Part shown: positions 12,231-24,352 of the stretch, piece by piece
Numbering within the stretch: position 1 is the stretch's first letter
Layout of the letters: every line of letters starts with the position of its first letter
NCBI RefSeq assembly: GCF_030272615.1
Contig: NC_081413.1
Coordinates: 162,688,849 to 162,752,848, forward strand
From: Cryptomeria japonica
Taxonomy: Eukaryota; Streptophyta; Pinopsida; Cupressales; Cupressaceae
Length of the DNA stretch: 64,000 nt
Direction of reading: 5' to 3'
Position numbers and translations under genes: made by a program
Notes under the pieces: model-generated
Database searches by the model: none
Seen by the model: only the letters and a program-made list of their open reading frames with translations
Told to the model about the DNA's origin: nothing

Positions 12231-12740
12231 GCTATTTCAACACCTTCTAAAGAAAGGTGTCACATTGAAATAGACACAACAATGGTAGAAGGCATTCCAG
12301 AAACTAAAAGAATATCTTTTGTCCACACCAGTCTTTGTTCCACCCATACATGGGAAGCCATTACTCTTGTATATAGCTGCAACAAATTCCTCCTTAGGTG
12401 CTCTTCTAGCACAACATGATGAACAAGGAAAAGAGAGAGCTATCTATTATATCAGTAGAACACTCATTGGATACAAACTCAATTACACACCAATAGAAAG
12501 AGTGTGTCTTATAATAGTTTTTGCATAACAAAAACTGAGACATTATATGTTTAGTCATAAAGTCTAGCTCATCGCACAATTTGATCCACTCAAATACTTG
12601 ATGAACAAAGCATCTTTAACTGGAAGTCTTGCCAAGTGGGTCATGATACTTAGTGAATTCGACATTGAATATGTCAACAGAAAAGCCATTAAATGACAAA
12701 TCCTAGCAGATCAACTTGCAGAAGCACCCCTACAAGAAAG
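12231..12740 (+). pseudogene. Gypsy RNase H (first domain)
   Basis: After RT the frame carries TPVFVPPIHGKPLLLYIAATNSS (about 12322-12390), then SLGALLAQHDEQGKERAIYYISRTL, ending in the region KYLMNKASLTGSLAKWVMIL. This is the usual RNase H-like domain fused to RT in gypsy elements. Catalytic residues are already altered (an AATNSS segment where the family has an acidic residue), and several stops are present. Confidence 0.75.
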
Positions 12741-13140
12741 TCATCCAATGGTGGTAGATTTTCCAAATGAATTAATATTTACATTGTCAACACAAACAAA
12801 CTGGAATCTATTCTTTGATGGGTCTCACACAAATCATGGAGCAGGAGTAGGAATTCTATTCATAACTCCTCGAGGAGATTCAATTCCCAAATCATTCAGG
12901 ATCAACTTCCCTTGCACCAATAACATCATTGAATATGAAGCCCTAGTGGTAGGACTCCATACTGTAATACAATGGAAAATCATGTAAGTGAAATTCTTTG
13001 GAGACTCACAACTTATTATTAATCAAATTAATGATGATTATAGTACAAAAGATGATAATTTAACACCCTACAAACAATTGGTAGAAGAGTACAAACAACA
13101 CTTCACCAATGTAACATTTGAACAAATACTAGGAGCATAA
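12741..13140 (+). pseudogene. Second RNase H, archaeal type (aRH)
   Basis: WNLFFDGSHTNHGAGVGILF (about 12802-12861), then a NNIIEYEALVVGL motif (about 12922-12960) and FFGDSQLIINQI (about 12993-13028) give the D-E-D pattern of RVT_3-type RNase H. A second RNase H between the RT-RNase H and integrase is diagnostic of Tat-lineage gypsy elements. One stop lies at about 12985. Confidence 0.85.
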
Positions 13141-13379
13141 AATGAGGTAGCTGATGCAATGGAAACAATAGGCTCTCTCTTGGATATGCCACATGATGTA
13201 ACTCACTTTGCATTTCAAGTAGAACAACTCATTGTGCCAGCTCATGAAATACCATCCACTGAATATATATGTATGATAATAGGACCCGAGTCCCCATGGT
13301 ATAGAGATATATATGCATACCAACATGATCAATATATACCTCTTGATCTTTCATGGAATCAAAGGAAGGAATTCATTTG

Positions 13380-14541
13380 ACAATCATCAAGACATTCAAT
13401 CATTGTTGACATTTTGTACAGAAAAAGTGTAGAAGACACCTTACTCAGATGCCTCAATGTTGAGGAGGCACAAATTACCCTGAAAGAAGTTCATGATGGC
13501 ATATGTGAGGCACATTCTTGGACCAGTCATAGCAAAAACACTGTTACGAATAGGTTATTATTGGCCTACAATAGAAAAGGATGCTTGCAGGTATGTCCAA
13601 AGATGGAAGCAATGCCAAATGCATGAAAACTTGATTCATGCACCTGCTCAAGATCTTCAGCCAATAACATCACCAATTCACAATGGGGATTAGATCTTGT
13701 AGGGAAAATAAACCCTACCTCCTCCAACGGACATAAGTTTATTCTCACATCTACTGAGTACTTCACAAAATGGGTTGAGGCAATCCCAATGACCTTCAAA
13801 ATAGGGAAGAAAATAGATAAATTCATTTTGAATTATATCATTTGTAGATATGGAGTTCCCATGTGCATTATAACTGACAATGGATGACCCTTCAAAAATA
13901 AAGAAGTAAGTGAACTCTGTAGCCAATTTCACATTCAATAATGTTTTGCGACACCCTACTATCCCCAAAGAAATTGTCAAGCAGAGGCAACAAACAAGAC
14001 TATTCTGAAAATTTTAAAGGAAGTTGTCAATGATACTGACGAGATTGGCATCTCTAGCTAAATCAAGCTCTCTGGGCCTATCGAATCGGTGTCCGTATAG
14101 CCACTAGTACCACACCTTACTCTTTAGTTTATGGTTCAGATGCTATTTTACCTATCGAGGTAGAATTTCCATCACTAAGAGTCTCTATGAAAAACATTAT
14201 CTCAGAAGAAGACTACAAAGTAGCATGCTTACAAAAACTAGAATTTCTAGATGAAAAATGACAAAATGCTCTAAATCATTTACAAGGATATCAAAATAGA
14301 ATGAGAAGAAGCTACAATAAAAGAGTGAACCCATGTTGCTTCAAGGTAGGCAACATCGTTCTTAAAGAAAATCAAAGGAATCTCACTAAACGTGAAAAAC
14401 CAGGAAAGTTTGAGCCTAATTGGTTAGGTCCTTTTGTTATAACCAAAGTAATTGGAAATGATGCTTATCATTTGTAAATGATAGAGGGAGATTCACTCCC
14501 TAATCCCATTAACAACATCCACCTAAAAATATATTGCATGT
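13380..14541 (+). pseudogene. Gypsy integrase, decayed
   Basis: The N-terminal zinc region is EVHDGICEAH then YVQRWKQCQMH (the first Cys of the CxxC pair reads Arg). The catalytic core has GLDLVGKI (about 13687), ITDNG (about 13871) and AEATNKT (about 13984), supplying D, D and E. The C-terminal domain has RIGVRIATSTTPYSLVYGSDA, then KVGNIVLK and PGKFEPNWLGPFVI (about 14401-14442), ending at IYCM. Multiple frameshifts and stops are present. There is no obvious chromodomain. Confidence 0.85.
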
Positions 14542-15690
14542 AAGGGTGGGTTCACTTCAATTTTTAGTACTGCATTTGCATATTTTTTTACTGCATTACA
14601 TATCTTCATTTCAGAATACATCATAGTTGCTTTCATATCACCATTGCACAACATATAGTTGCATACCATTATTTATTTCTCATTTAGTTACATCAATAAC
14701 ACAAGATGATTGTCTAAGCTGTTCACTTGTCTGCAATAAAAGGAAAGAAGGTGGACTCATTTCCTAGACACTTGATCATGAAGTCTTTAGGAGGCCTTTA
14801 GTCATTCAGTTTCAAACATCGCCTTTTCAATGAGATTTATCTATGGTTGAGTAGAGGTTTCACTATTGAACCTTGTTACCCAAAATCTATCATTTTCTAT
14901 ACCTCACACATTAATCAATGCTCTAAGTTATTACAAATACCTGGTTGGTCATGTGGTTAGTGAAAAATCAATAAATTCTACTTCAGTGCCACTGTAATTA
15001 TCATACCCAAGTAGGCTTCATTATTTACAAGTCAAGGCAAGAAAATGAAGAAAAAGAAAAGAAAAATACTATGCCAATTTCCATCTCAAGGCAAACTAAA
15101 AAAAAATGATATATTAGTGAAATATCATGCATACAAGTGTAGCAATAAAATGCTTGACTATGGGAACATGCAAGTAACTCCATCAAGGCTATAGACGCAT
15201 GCTAGCAATGGAGAAATATTTGAGAGATTATAGTGCATAACCTCTTCAGAGCCCTAAAAGCTTGCTGGTAGTGAGGCTATATCCAGGATTCTTTTGAAGT
15301 TAGAATAACTTACATAGCTAGCCACATAGGATTCCAAGGGTCTTTGATGATTATAAGAGTCAGAATGAATTCAAATGCACACACATTGGCAAAAGAAGAT
15401 CAAATTTTCAAGAATTGATAGAGAAGTTTTCCGCACCTCTGTTCATAAATCTTGGTTACATAGTGTGTTAGATTGGATGATCTAAAGCCTTTTGAGAATG
15501 GATTGAACTCCTATCTCTAAAATGTTTCACACCTTCAATTCAATCAATGCATTTCAGAAGGAGGGGCACATACATTCATCCTTGTTTAGGAATTGCATCT
15601 TCATATTGCATACTAGATTTGAAAAATTCATTATCTCCACCACATTCTATAGATCATCATTTCATCATAGGTTTTCATACTTGGCAGCAC
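14542..15690 (+). other. Non-coding tail of element C, first part
   Basis: AT-rich, with no open frame of note and no recognised motif. It follows the integrase stop region and precedes the 32-bp tandem array. Confidence 0.5.
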
Positions 15691-15990
15691 AACTGAAAAA
15701 ATCTTAAGCATTCAAATAGAGTCTTGAAAAAATCCCAAACATTCAGATTAAGTCCTAAAAAAATCTTAAACGTTCATATAAAGTCTTGAAAAAATCCTAA
15801 ACATTCAGATAAAGTCTCGAAAAAATCATAAAACATTCAGATAAAGTCTTGAAAAAATCCTAAACATTCAGATAAAGTCCTGAAAAAATCTAAAACATTC
15901 AGATAAAGTCCTGAAAAAATCTTAAAACATTCAGATAAAGTCCTAAAAAAATAAAAAACATTCAAATAAAGTCCTAAAAAAATTAATCCT
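15691..15990 (+). repeat. Tandem array, about 32-bp unit, about nine copies
   Basis: The unit is close to AGTCCTGAAAAAATC then TTAAAACATTCAGATAA. Copies vary between AGTCTTG, AGTCCTG, AGTCTCG and AGTCCTA, and one late copy is degraded. Tandem repeats after integrase are a known habit of Tat/Ogre elements. The open minus-strand frame here only reflects the repeat. Confidence 0.85.
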
Positions 15991-17149
15991 AAAACAATCA
16001 AATATGATTCCACAAAATCCAAAAATATTTAAATATCAATTAAAAAACTTGCAATAAATTGTCTCACAAGAATCAAACACCCTAGTAGATATCCAGTAAA
16101 AATTTCACACGAAGTTAAACAAATGATACAACTATCTTGTCAAAACATCTGCAATCAAGCTGATCAACTATCTTATCTATCGAATCACTATCAAACTATT
16201 AGCATGATCACCATCTTGTCTTAAACAGAATCGGTACACTCAAAACTAGACAAGTCAGTCTTAAATGAGGTCCAAAACTTCTAAAACTAGATATTATCAA
16301 AGCAAAGACACAGTTAGTCCAACTATTGAGTTTTGTCTATTTTGGTTCTCTTTTATCAAATTGGTGAAGATCATTGACTTTAGCTACTCAAGGATGTCCA
16401 AACAATTGACTAGAGGAGTCATGATGGGCATTATGCTTTTTCTTTGTTTTTTGCTTGTGGTTTGACCCAATGAATTTATGGGGCAGTTTCTCTAGTGGGT
16501 GTCTATGATAGGAGCATTAAGCTTGTGAATGCCACACATACCTTGACCCCTAGCATAATTCCCAGAATGGAGGGTTCAATCCTTGTCTGGTACTTGTTTG
16601 TTTCTTTCAATGAGATATCTATACATCTTGGTTCTTCATACCCTGGTGTAATAAGCTCCATTTTTACATAATAAGGCTCAATGATGATAATGTATTGCAC
16701 TACGAATAAAGAAATGAAGACTTTTTCATCAAAATCTTATTAATAAAATTGTTTCTATCATATCTACTTCTGGAATACATAAAGGTTGGTTCGATTGATT
16801 TATCATTTCATATAATTTCTTCTAATCTATTCTCCATCTAACAACTAACAATTCTTCCAATTTCACCTATTTTGACAACAATTTTTTTTACTTTGCATTA
16901 TGTTGCATTAGTCCATTGCATTATCACAAGCATGCAATCAATAATCACATAAAGATTCATACATCACATCACTGCATTATATCACATTAGCATTAGATAC
17001 ATTATCAAGTAAGTATAAAATAAAAAACCAAAACATTAGACATAACATATATCCCCAAATAACTCATCACCAAAAGTGCATATCATATATCTCATCAAAA
17101 TGTGTCAGAATACATCGTATCTATGCTACATCATCAATAAAATAACATC
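15991..17149 (+). other. Non-coding tail of element C, second part
   Basis: AT-rich sequence between the tandem array and the antisense ORF. Nothing recognisable was found. Confidence 0.45.
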
Positions 17150-19194
17150 TCAACCAATGCTGCCTCTATCTCTAGGAGGATCCTACCTACTAGATCTTGC
17201 CCCAGGATGTCTCGATGATGTCCAAGGAGGACCCATAACACCACCACTACTGGTCCATCGAGAAGTAGACCTACTAGAACATGAATGACCTCTATACTAA
17301 CTAAAACTATGAGTTGTCTGTGTGTCTGGAGCAACACCATCATAGAGTTGTCTATAGTACAAAGCCTCCTATGCAACATAATAGTCTGTTTGACTGCCTT
17401 CATGCATTAGTACCCAAAGCAAAATGTTGGTCATAAGCAGTCTAAACCAATCACATCTACCTAACTTCATCATCTCTCTCCCTCTATAGCTGTTCTATCT
17501 AAGCAACTATCTACTCCCTCTCACCAACTATCCAATCTCTCTTTGTGGTAAGCTCCTCCATCGCCTATCAATACTGATCTCCATCCTCCATCTACCGCTA
17601 CCACAAAGTAGCAACCAAGTCCTCCAAACTCCTAACCTTAGCCTCCATTCCCTCCTCATCATCATCTCCCTCCACATCTCCTCTCTCCATTGCCTGGGGC
17701 ATATCAACATCATGTCCACCATCCCCCCTCATCTCCATTGCTACTCAAGGAGCCTAATATTGACTCATCACTCTCACTCCCACTCTCACTAGAACTACTC
17801 ATAGATGTAGTAAATCCACCGATATCCACATCCTCTCCTCCACCCTCCACCTCCTCTACAATTGTTGCTATCAAATCTATCTGACCCCTATCCCGTTCTC
17901 CTTGTCCACCATCCCTCCCTCCATCTATTTGTCCTCTATCTCTCCCTCTTCTGTCTCTCTGCCCTCCATCTCTCCCTCTCCCTCTAGGACCCCAGTCGTA
18001 TCTAATCTGCTGAGCAGCAATTACAACTGTCATATCTGTCAAAGGTATGGGTGTATGTTGTAGACCCTAGATCTGTGACACCAACTTGCCAACCCCACTG
18101 AATAGGAGCAAGAGAATTGAACTCAGTGATGACAACATAAGGTTGCACACATGCACCCCAATCACCGACCTCACAAGTAGTACAAACAAAATAAGTTGTC
18201 ACATCTAGAATATCCTGTATCTCCCCAAACTGTCAGAGTACATGACTAGGTTGATGCATATCAATAACCCTATGCCCACCAAGATCTCTCTCAATAAGAT
18301 ATCTCTATTATCGATAAAAGGGAATATAATGGACATCATCAGCCCAATCGGGGAAAGTGAGATAAGGTCTCCATGAGAAGTATTGTAATGTGTCAATCTG
18401 ATGACGCTAATACAAAATGTTACCTGATGCCCTATATCTAACTCCAACAGTGTATCTGTAAGCATATGGATTCTCTAGCACTAAATCAACATGTATCATA
18501 GGATAAAATATAGCCATGTGCTCCCATGCCATATCTAGAGAAAGGTAATACCACATCCAACGTATTTCTACTACAAATATACAATCCCATGCGTCTAATG
18601 ATATAAAGTGGCAAGAAGACAAGGACCCCAAGAAAACACTCATCTATCAATAACAATATTGTGAATCATTCATCCCCATCCAGCAGGGAAACCATGGGTA
18701 CATCTATCAAGGATCAATAATCCAACAACAATGCAACCAAGAACAATGGTGAGATCATCATACTCAAAATCATCCCAATTAATCTCATAACGACCTCAGA
18801 TATGAAGATCATCCTTAGAACACTCAAATAGTGCACACAAAGCAGATACCCCATCACTATGGTCAAAAGTAACTCAGGCACCAAATATGGGAATGTGCAG
18901 AATACGCCACACATCCTGAAGTGTGGTAGATGCCTCACCTGTCAAAAGATGAAATGAACAAGTCTTTGAATACCATTGCTTAATAAAAGAAGTAATCATG
19001 GCCCTACTAGTTGTAACCTTAGGCAAGTGCATTATACGATACAATCCAACCTACCAAAGAAAAGTAGTATCCTCTGCATCTAACTCATGATGTCAATCAA
19101 GACCATATGACCTAGTCTGTCTCACGATCAAGACTAGATAATTCTCTTGTATTTGAGAAAAATCACTATGAATAAGATATGTCATTTGCATCAT
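17150..19194 (-). pseudogene. Antisense extra ORF with a plant-mobile-domain-like region
   Basis: One minus-strand frame, from an ATG at 19194 to a stop at 17150, carries a long product broken by about a dozen or more stops. From the N-terminus: MTSFIKQ-like helix, then HLLTGEASTTLQDVWRIL (about 18900-18950), the signature of the plant mobile domain (PF10536, MAIN/MAIL type). Next come GPCLLATLYH (about 18600-18630) and FSWRPYLTFPDWADDVHY (about 18330-18385). The C-terminal half holds an Arg/Gly/Asp-rich tract (about 17880-17990), an acidic Ser tract (about 17740-17860), a helical KVRSLEDLVATLW region and a Ser/Arg/Gly-rich tail. It is antisense to pol, between integrase and the 3' LTR. Confidence 0.7.
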
Positions 19195-19961
19195 GAGAAA
19201 ACACAAAAATAAATTCATATTATGTCAAATATGAAGTGATATAAGCATATGTGAACTGAATATTTCAATTGAGAATCAATTAAGCCAATTGCAAACCAAA
19301 ATTAACAAGTGCGAACTAAAAATTTCAATTGGGAATCAATTAAGGAAATTGTGAATCAATAATAGAAATTGCATGTAATTTAAGCAAGTATTATCAAATG
19401 CGAATAAATCAATCATCAATTGCGAATTAGATAATTTTGAGTCTTCTAGACAAGGATGAAAAATTTGGAAAAAACACACAAAAAAGGGCATAAATTTTGA
19501 AAACTCACCATGCCGCCAGTGCTAGGAGGTCTCTGATACAATTGCACTCACTCGGACAAATGTAACCTCACTCTATGACCCTTCATCTCACTCGAAGGAC
19601 ACCAAAAGAATTATAATCTCGAGGAATTCTTACAAAGCAAATGAGTGCAAATGAGCTCAAATCAATACCAATTTTCAATAAAAAGCTCAAAATTAGGGTT
19701 TTCGTCACCCTAATGGTCGTGGACCCCTCCAAATTCAACATAGTTGTAGCCATACCAAACATGATTCATTTTTTTACCAAACTTCACATTATCGATTACT
19801 AGCAGAATTTCAAAAAAATGGTCTTCATTCCACAAATTTTTGACCACTTTTTCTAATGGGGCATATTTATACCCTAACTGTTGTTGGGGCATACTGGGGC
19901 ATAATTATTTTCATTTTCTTTGAAACAACATTGTTTTGACATTGTGTCAAAGAGGGGCAAA
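19195..19961 (+). other. Spacer and polypurine tract of element C
   Basis: AT-rich spacer, with AATTGCGAA and AATTGGGAATCAATTAAG repeats near 19265-19430. It ends in AAAGAGGGGCAAA (19949-19961), a polypurine tract directly before the TGTAGACACC LTR start. Confidence 0.65.
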
Positions 19962-21154
19962 TGTAGACACCTAAAATTGTCTTATTCATTCTACACTAAT
20001 TATTCGTCTATTTAATTAAGTAATTCTTTAATTATTTGATTAAATTAAATATTTCTTTTGATCATCACATTTAACATTTATAATCATCAAATTCCTATCA
20101 TTTTATCATTTTATCATTTTATCAATTAACCATTTTCTCAATTATTAATTAATATCAATTATTTAATTAATTGTGACATTTTCCTTAGTTAAATAATCTT
20201 TATTATTTAATTAATTCAATTTCCTATGATTAAATAATTTCATTTAAATTAATTAATTAAATTCTTCCAAATCCCCAAACTATAATTCCAAATAATTCCA
20301 TCTAATTTCATTTAATATTTCTCCAAATTCAAATTTCACTTCATTTCAATTAATTTCATTTTATCCAAATTCATATTTCATCAAATCTGAATTTCAGTTA
20401 ATTTCATGTGCATTTTAGCATTCAAAAGACCAAATTCAAATCCAAATTGAAAATGAAAATCAAATTCAATTTCAAAATCCTATAGCACATGCTAAAATCA
20501 AAACTGGTTGATTAAATCAGTTATCAAATCAATTAACTCAGTTAACTCATCAATCTCCCATTTTCACTCAAAATCAAGTTTTTATGACTAATCAATCATT
20601 TCAATCTTCTAATCCATCTATTTAGTCTATAGATCAATAAATCCACTTATCTCTCCAATCCATTCAGTCTTCTAATCAATCAATTCAGTCAACTAACTAG
20701 TCTATTCAGTTCACTAGCCAATCTATCTAGTTGACTCCTCAATCAACCTTATTAACAGGTCAATCAAAATGAGTTAACAAATCAATCGATTTCAGTTTTC
20801 TATCAATCAACACTTGAGTTCAAATTCTCACCCCTTCTGTGTTGAAAATCTATAAATTCAACCTCGTTCTTCAATTCAATATAAAATCATAGTCTTCAAA
20901 ATTGTTGTCCATCTTATGTAGGAAATCAAGTGCAATACCTGAGAGCCACCTACACCAACAAAAATGGAGAAGAGCAATGGAAGCTTCAATCACATCAATT
21001 GAGGGAGTTTAAATTAGATTTAATTTCATTATGAAATTGATTTGATGTTATTTCATTGTAATTTAGGAGTAATTTGATTAGATTAGAGTTGGTAATTCGC
21101 TCTAATAGTCTAATTTTGTTATTTACGCTTAATTTACCCCTAGATATAGGAGCA
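19962..21154 (+). mobile_element. 3' LTR of gypsy element C
   Basis: It begins TGTAGACACCTAAAATTG right after the polypurine tract and is very AT-rich, with ATCATTTT repeats near 20097-20125. The end is placed at GGAGCA (21154), the first CA before ORF2-B sequence resumes. No second LTR is available to fix it, so the end could lie up to about 45 bp earlier. The first 14 bases match the inner end of the solo LTRs at 42067-43548 and 56275-57558 read on the minus strand. Confidence 0.65.
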
Positions 21155-22719
21155 TCACCAGATGTAGGATTTCAGGCTACCCTTGCATATGTAGAAATCT
21201 TGTTTACTTGCCTTACCTCTTCATCTGACTTTGTTTCTTCTTCTACTACAGTATATTGTGTTGTAGGCTTCTCCTTCTTCCTTTTCTTTGCTCCACTAGT
21301 AGATACTATTGGTTTAGGCTTAGGTGGAGGTACCAGTTTCTGCACATCAAGGGTAGGTGTTGATTTTCTTGGCTTGGTCTTGGACTACTTGGAGGGAAAT
21401 TGTTTAGCTTGTGGCTTCACCACATCTCCCTCCTTCAAAATATTTTTTTCTCTTGGCTGTTGCACTGCTTCCTGGATAATACCCATCTTCTTTGCAATTT
21501 CCACTACCTCCTTTCTCACCTTCCTCTTCCTACTGACATTAGTGAACTTTTAATTCAAGTTGAGGTCCTTTTCCTTGAATGTTCCAAATCTTTATTCCTT
21601 TGGTTCTACCGGCTTGCTCAATAGGTGTTGAGCATATGCTTCAAGAATAATAGCATCAACTTCATACCCAATGGGCATGATCCAAACTGTCCTCGGCTCA
21701 ACAACCTCCATATGACATCGATCTTTATCAACCATAAAACAAGTTGTTTTCTCATATCTCTCAACTATTTCCTTAGGAATTATTTCTTGAGCTTTCATAG
21801 AGGCTTGAAAGGTCTTAAAATATCTCCATCATGTAGATATTTTCATTGTGGCATCACATATGCCCCACAGTCCTTCCTTAATTTTCATTGTCTTCAGTTT
21901 TTCATAAGCCCATTGGACTTTTCCTTTTATCTCGGGGATTTTATTCAAGAAGTATAATACCAAACAAATAAGAAGGGACCCAAACTTGAAAGTGTGTTTC
22001 TTATCCCGTTTAATCTTCTTCAAGTTACTTATCAATTTATTTAGGAGAATTATGCACAAATCATACCTTTTATCTTCCTTGAGCATCTGATATGCTAAAA
22101 ATATTGCAGTACCGAAGACAAAGTTCTACCTGCTTGATTGATAAACTTTGTAACCTACCACCATTGAGGAAAATGTGACATCATGCTCCAAGATATCACT
22201 AATAGTCATTGCCATGTTGTCAAATTTGGAACCGCTAGTGGCTATCACTATGTCATTCTGTACTTTTCTTAGTCCGGGCACTTCACCAATTGCACTTAAG
22301 CATGTGACTTCTTGAATGATCTGCTTGGTGATTTTGTGTAGTCTATCCAACTAGAGGAATTCATCATTAACTTTGCTAATAATATACCTGACCCATTCTG
22401 CTTCATCAAATACTGGGAAGTGAAAAAACTATGTGAAACCCTTGTCATGAAGAATCTTATGTTCCAGTTTTAGGTTCCCAAAACTATTTGCCAAATGCTT
22501 GTTGTAGAGTGTAAGCATGTTAGCATTTTTGAGTTCTTCAATGTCACAGTGAATTTATGCCCTTATATCCTCATTGTGAAGAACATTGCATGGAGCTGAA
22601 GAAAATGCTTCTTCTGAATCATCTTTGACCAATTTGAAAGGATGTCTCTTGAAAACAGGTCTTGCCCTCTCCAAAATCTCAACCACTAGAGGAGTAGAAA
22701 TACCATATGTTGATGCCAT
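21155..22719 (-). pseudogene. ORF2 of element B, truncated by element C
   Basis: Function unknown. The ATG at 22719 starts MASTYGISTPLVVEILERA. Conserved blocks shared with E: HKITKQIIQEVT (about 22320-22350), GEVPGLRKV, ISDILEHDVTFSSMV, KKHTFKFGSLLICLVLYFLN (about 21950-22000), IKGKVQWAYEKL and MEVVEPRTVWIMPIGYEVD (about 21655-21715). A Lys-rich tail follows and is cut at the gypsy LTR. There are five or six stops. The stretch SLLICLVLYFLN is hydrophobic and could be a buried helix; I see no catalytic motif. Confidence 0.7.
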
Positions 22720-23124
22720 GATGATCCTAGGGTTTTAAATGATAGCTCACGAATAGATAAATACCTTTTAATTCACAACTGGGCATGATAAATTGTTCGA
22801 TGATCGCTTCAAACTTGTTTTCGTTGTCAAATCTCTTTCACTTAGATTCTCTGCCCTATTTTCTCAATCACATTATGAAGAGTAAGCTTTTGAAATGCCT
22901 TTTTAACCTAATTTCTAGTTGTAATAAATGCTCAATCTTAAAGCTTCCAGTTACGCTATTTTTCATCAATTCTTTCACCTAATTGCAAAACTGCTACAAA
23001 AATCTTTCGGATATCAAGTGCATGCTCGATCTGAATCTTCTGCAAACTTCTAGAATGGGTTACAGATCTCTGCAAGGGGGCTCTAAGGATCTACATGAAA
23101 AAATTCCCTTAAGGCCAAAAAGCC
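22720..23124 (-). other. Spacer between ORF1 and ORF2 of element B
   Basis: About 400 bp without a sustained frame. It is the only room between the two ORFs, which is why pol genes can be excluded there. Confidence 0.5.
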
Positions 23125-24284
23125 TTAGTTACTGGACGAGGTTCCATCACCAGATTTAGGTGTGGAGCAATTTTGCACATTCTGATCTTCTTTCTTTACC
23201 CACACATTCTTGTGCTGATCTCTAATCTTATCCACCTTTGATTTTCCTTTCTCATCAGATTTCTTCATGTTCACCAGTGCATTTATGCTTCTGTAATGTC
23301 TTTCAATATGACCTACTCTATTACATGCATGGCAAACAACATTTCATTGCATAGGCCTAAAATTCATTTGATTTGGTCTCATCCTGCATTGGTTAGATAT
23401 ATGTTCAAACATCCCACAGGCATAACATCTCTTATTCTAAAAATTATTCATTACTGCTCTGCACATGTTTGACTTGTGACCAAAATTGTTGCATATGAAA
23501 CATTGACCGCTAAATGTAGGGCCATTGTTCACATTATTCATCATTCCATTATTCAGGCTACTTCTATATTGATTTTCCATATGATCGAATTTATTGTAAG
23601 TAAAACATCTACCATTGAATTTATAGGCATTAGGTTGTCTTACTGGATGTTTCTTGCCTTGTTGATGATTGCTTTGACCAGAACCAGAGGATTCTCCTTT
23701 ATCAAATCCAAGTCCTCGCATGTCTTTTCCATGTCTCTGACTATCCAGCATCTCATCCAACCGAGTTGAACTAGCTTTTAAATTTTCTTTGTACTCATTA
23801 TTAGTAGTTAGCTCATCTCTCAAAATTATGATATGTCTCTCAAGTTCTTGTGCATCATTCTTTGTCTACATCGGTTCAAACTTCAATTGATCATTCTCAT
23901 ATGTCAATCTGCATCATTCATCAGATCTTTCCTTCAAGCATTCAGTCCAGATTTCTTCATTCTTCTTCTGGTCTTCAATCTCCTTAGTCATCTTCATCAT
24001 AATATATTGCATCTCATTCTTCAAAGCTGCATTTTCCCTGGCCAACTTCTCACATTCATCAGTTTTGTCTTGTAGAACTTGATTCTCAACACTTTGCTCT
24101 TCTTTTCCTTCAACTTATCCATCAAATCCTTTCTCTTTTCCCAAGAAGTGTTTACTTAATCTTTCAAGGTTTCAATGAAGTTTTTAGCTGCACTCAGATT
24201 TCTTTCCATGCTACTCTTTTCCTTCATTGCTACATCAAGATCTTCAAGTGCCACAACAAGGTGTCTCTGCAAACCAGAGTCCAT
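23125..24284 (-). pseudogene. ORF1 (gag-like) of element B: coiled coil plus four CCHC knuckles
   Basis: The ATG at 24284 (MDSGLQRHLVVALEDLDVAM) opens a helical, coiled-coil-like N-terminus with stops and at least one frameshift. Four zinc-knuckle segments follow: CFTYNKFDHMENQY (about 23567-23610), CFICNNFGHKSNMC (about 23462-23503, intact), CYACGMFEHISNQC (about 23387-23430) and CHACNRVGHIERHY (about 23296-23337). The tail is Lys-rich and ends at SGDGTSSSN. Knuckles of this type bind RNA in Gag nucleocapsids. The usual copia UBN2 gag core is absent. Confidence 0.75.
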
Positions 24285-24337
24285 TGATTCAATCTACCAA
24301 ATCTTCCTCAAGCTATCAAGCTTCTTCCGAGGAATGA

Positions 24338-24352
24338 GGTTCTGATACCAAT
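24338..24352 (-). other. Primer binding site of element B
   Basis: The minus strand reads ATTGGTATCAGAACC directly after the LTR. The first bases after ATT match the initiator-Met tRNA 3' end used by copia elements (TGGTATCAGAGC), with one change. Confidence 0.8.

Larger units (their letters stand above)
5666..21154 (+). mobile_element. Element C: Ty3/gypsy retrotransposon, Tat type
   Basis: Domain order on the plus strand is gag, aspartic protease, G-patch, RT, RNase H, archaeal-type RNase H, integrase. A 5.4-kb tail with tandem repeats and an antisense ORF follows, then a polypurine tract and a 3' LTR starting TGTAGACACC. Two RNase H domains and an extra ORF after integrase are known traits of the Tat lineage (Ogre, Retand and relatives). 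The 5' LTR and PBS are not visible; they lie left of element A, outside the window. All genes carry many stops and frameshifts. The right end is set at GGAGCA but is uncertain by tens of bases. Confidence 0.8.

Noticed and set aside
7055-14541. A functional host gene or virus with G-patch and protease
   Set aside because: Gag, RT, two RNase H domains, integrase and a TG-start LTR in order show an LTR retrotransposon, and stops make it non-functional.
15691-15990. CRISPR-like direct repeats
   Set aside because: Units are contiguous with no unique spacers, and the context is a plant gypsy element.
15837-16022. Minus-strand frame that looks like a membrane protein
   Set aside because: It is produced by the 32-bp tandem array and repeats with its period.
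17690-17884. Plus-strand Pro/Ser-rich open frame
   Set aside because: It is the shadow of the Arg/Gly/Asp- and Ser-rich part of the antisense ORF, which has domain-like blocks on both sides.
21074-21553. 159-codon plus-strand open frame
   Set aside because: It is antisense to ORF2-B, whose frame matches two other copies; the first part lies in the gypsy LTR.
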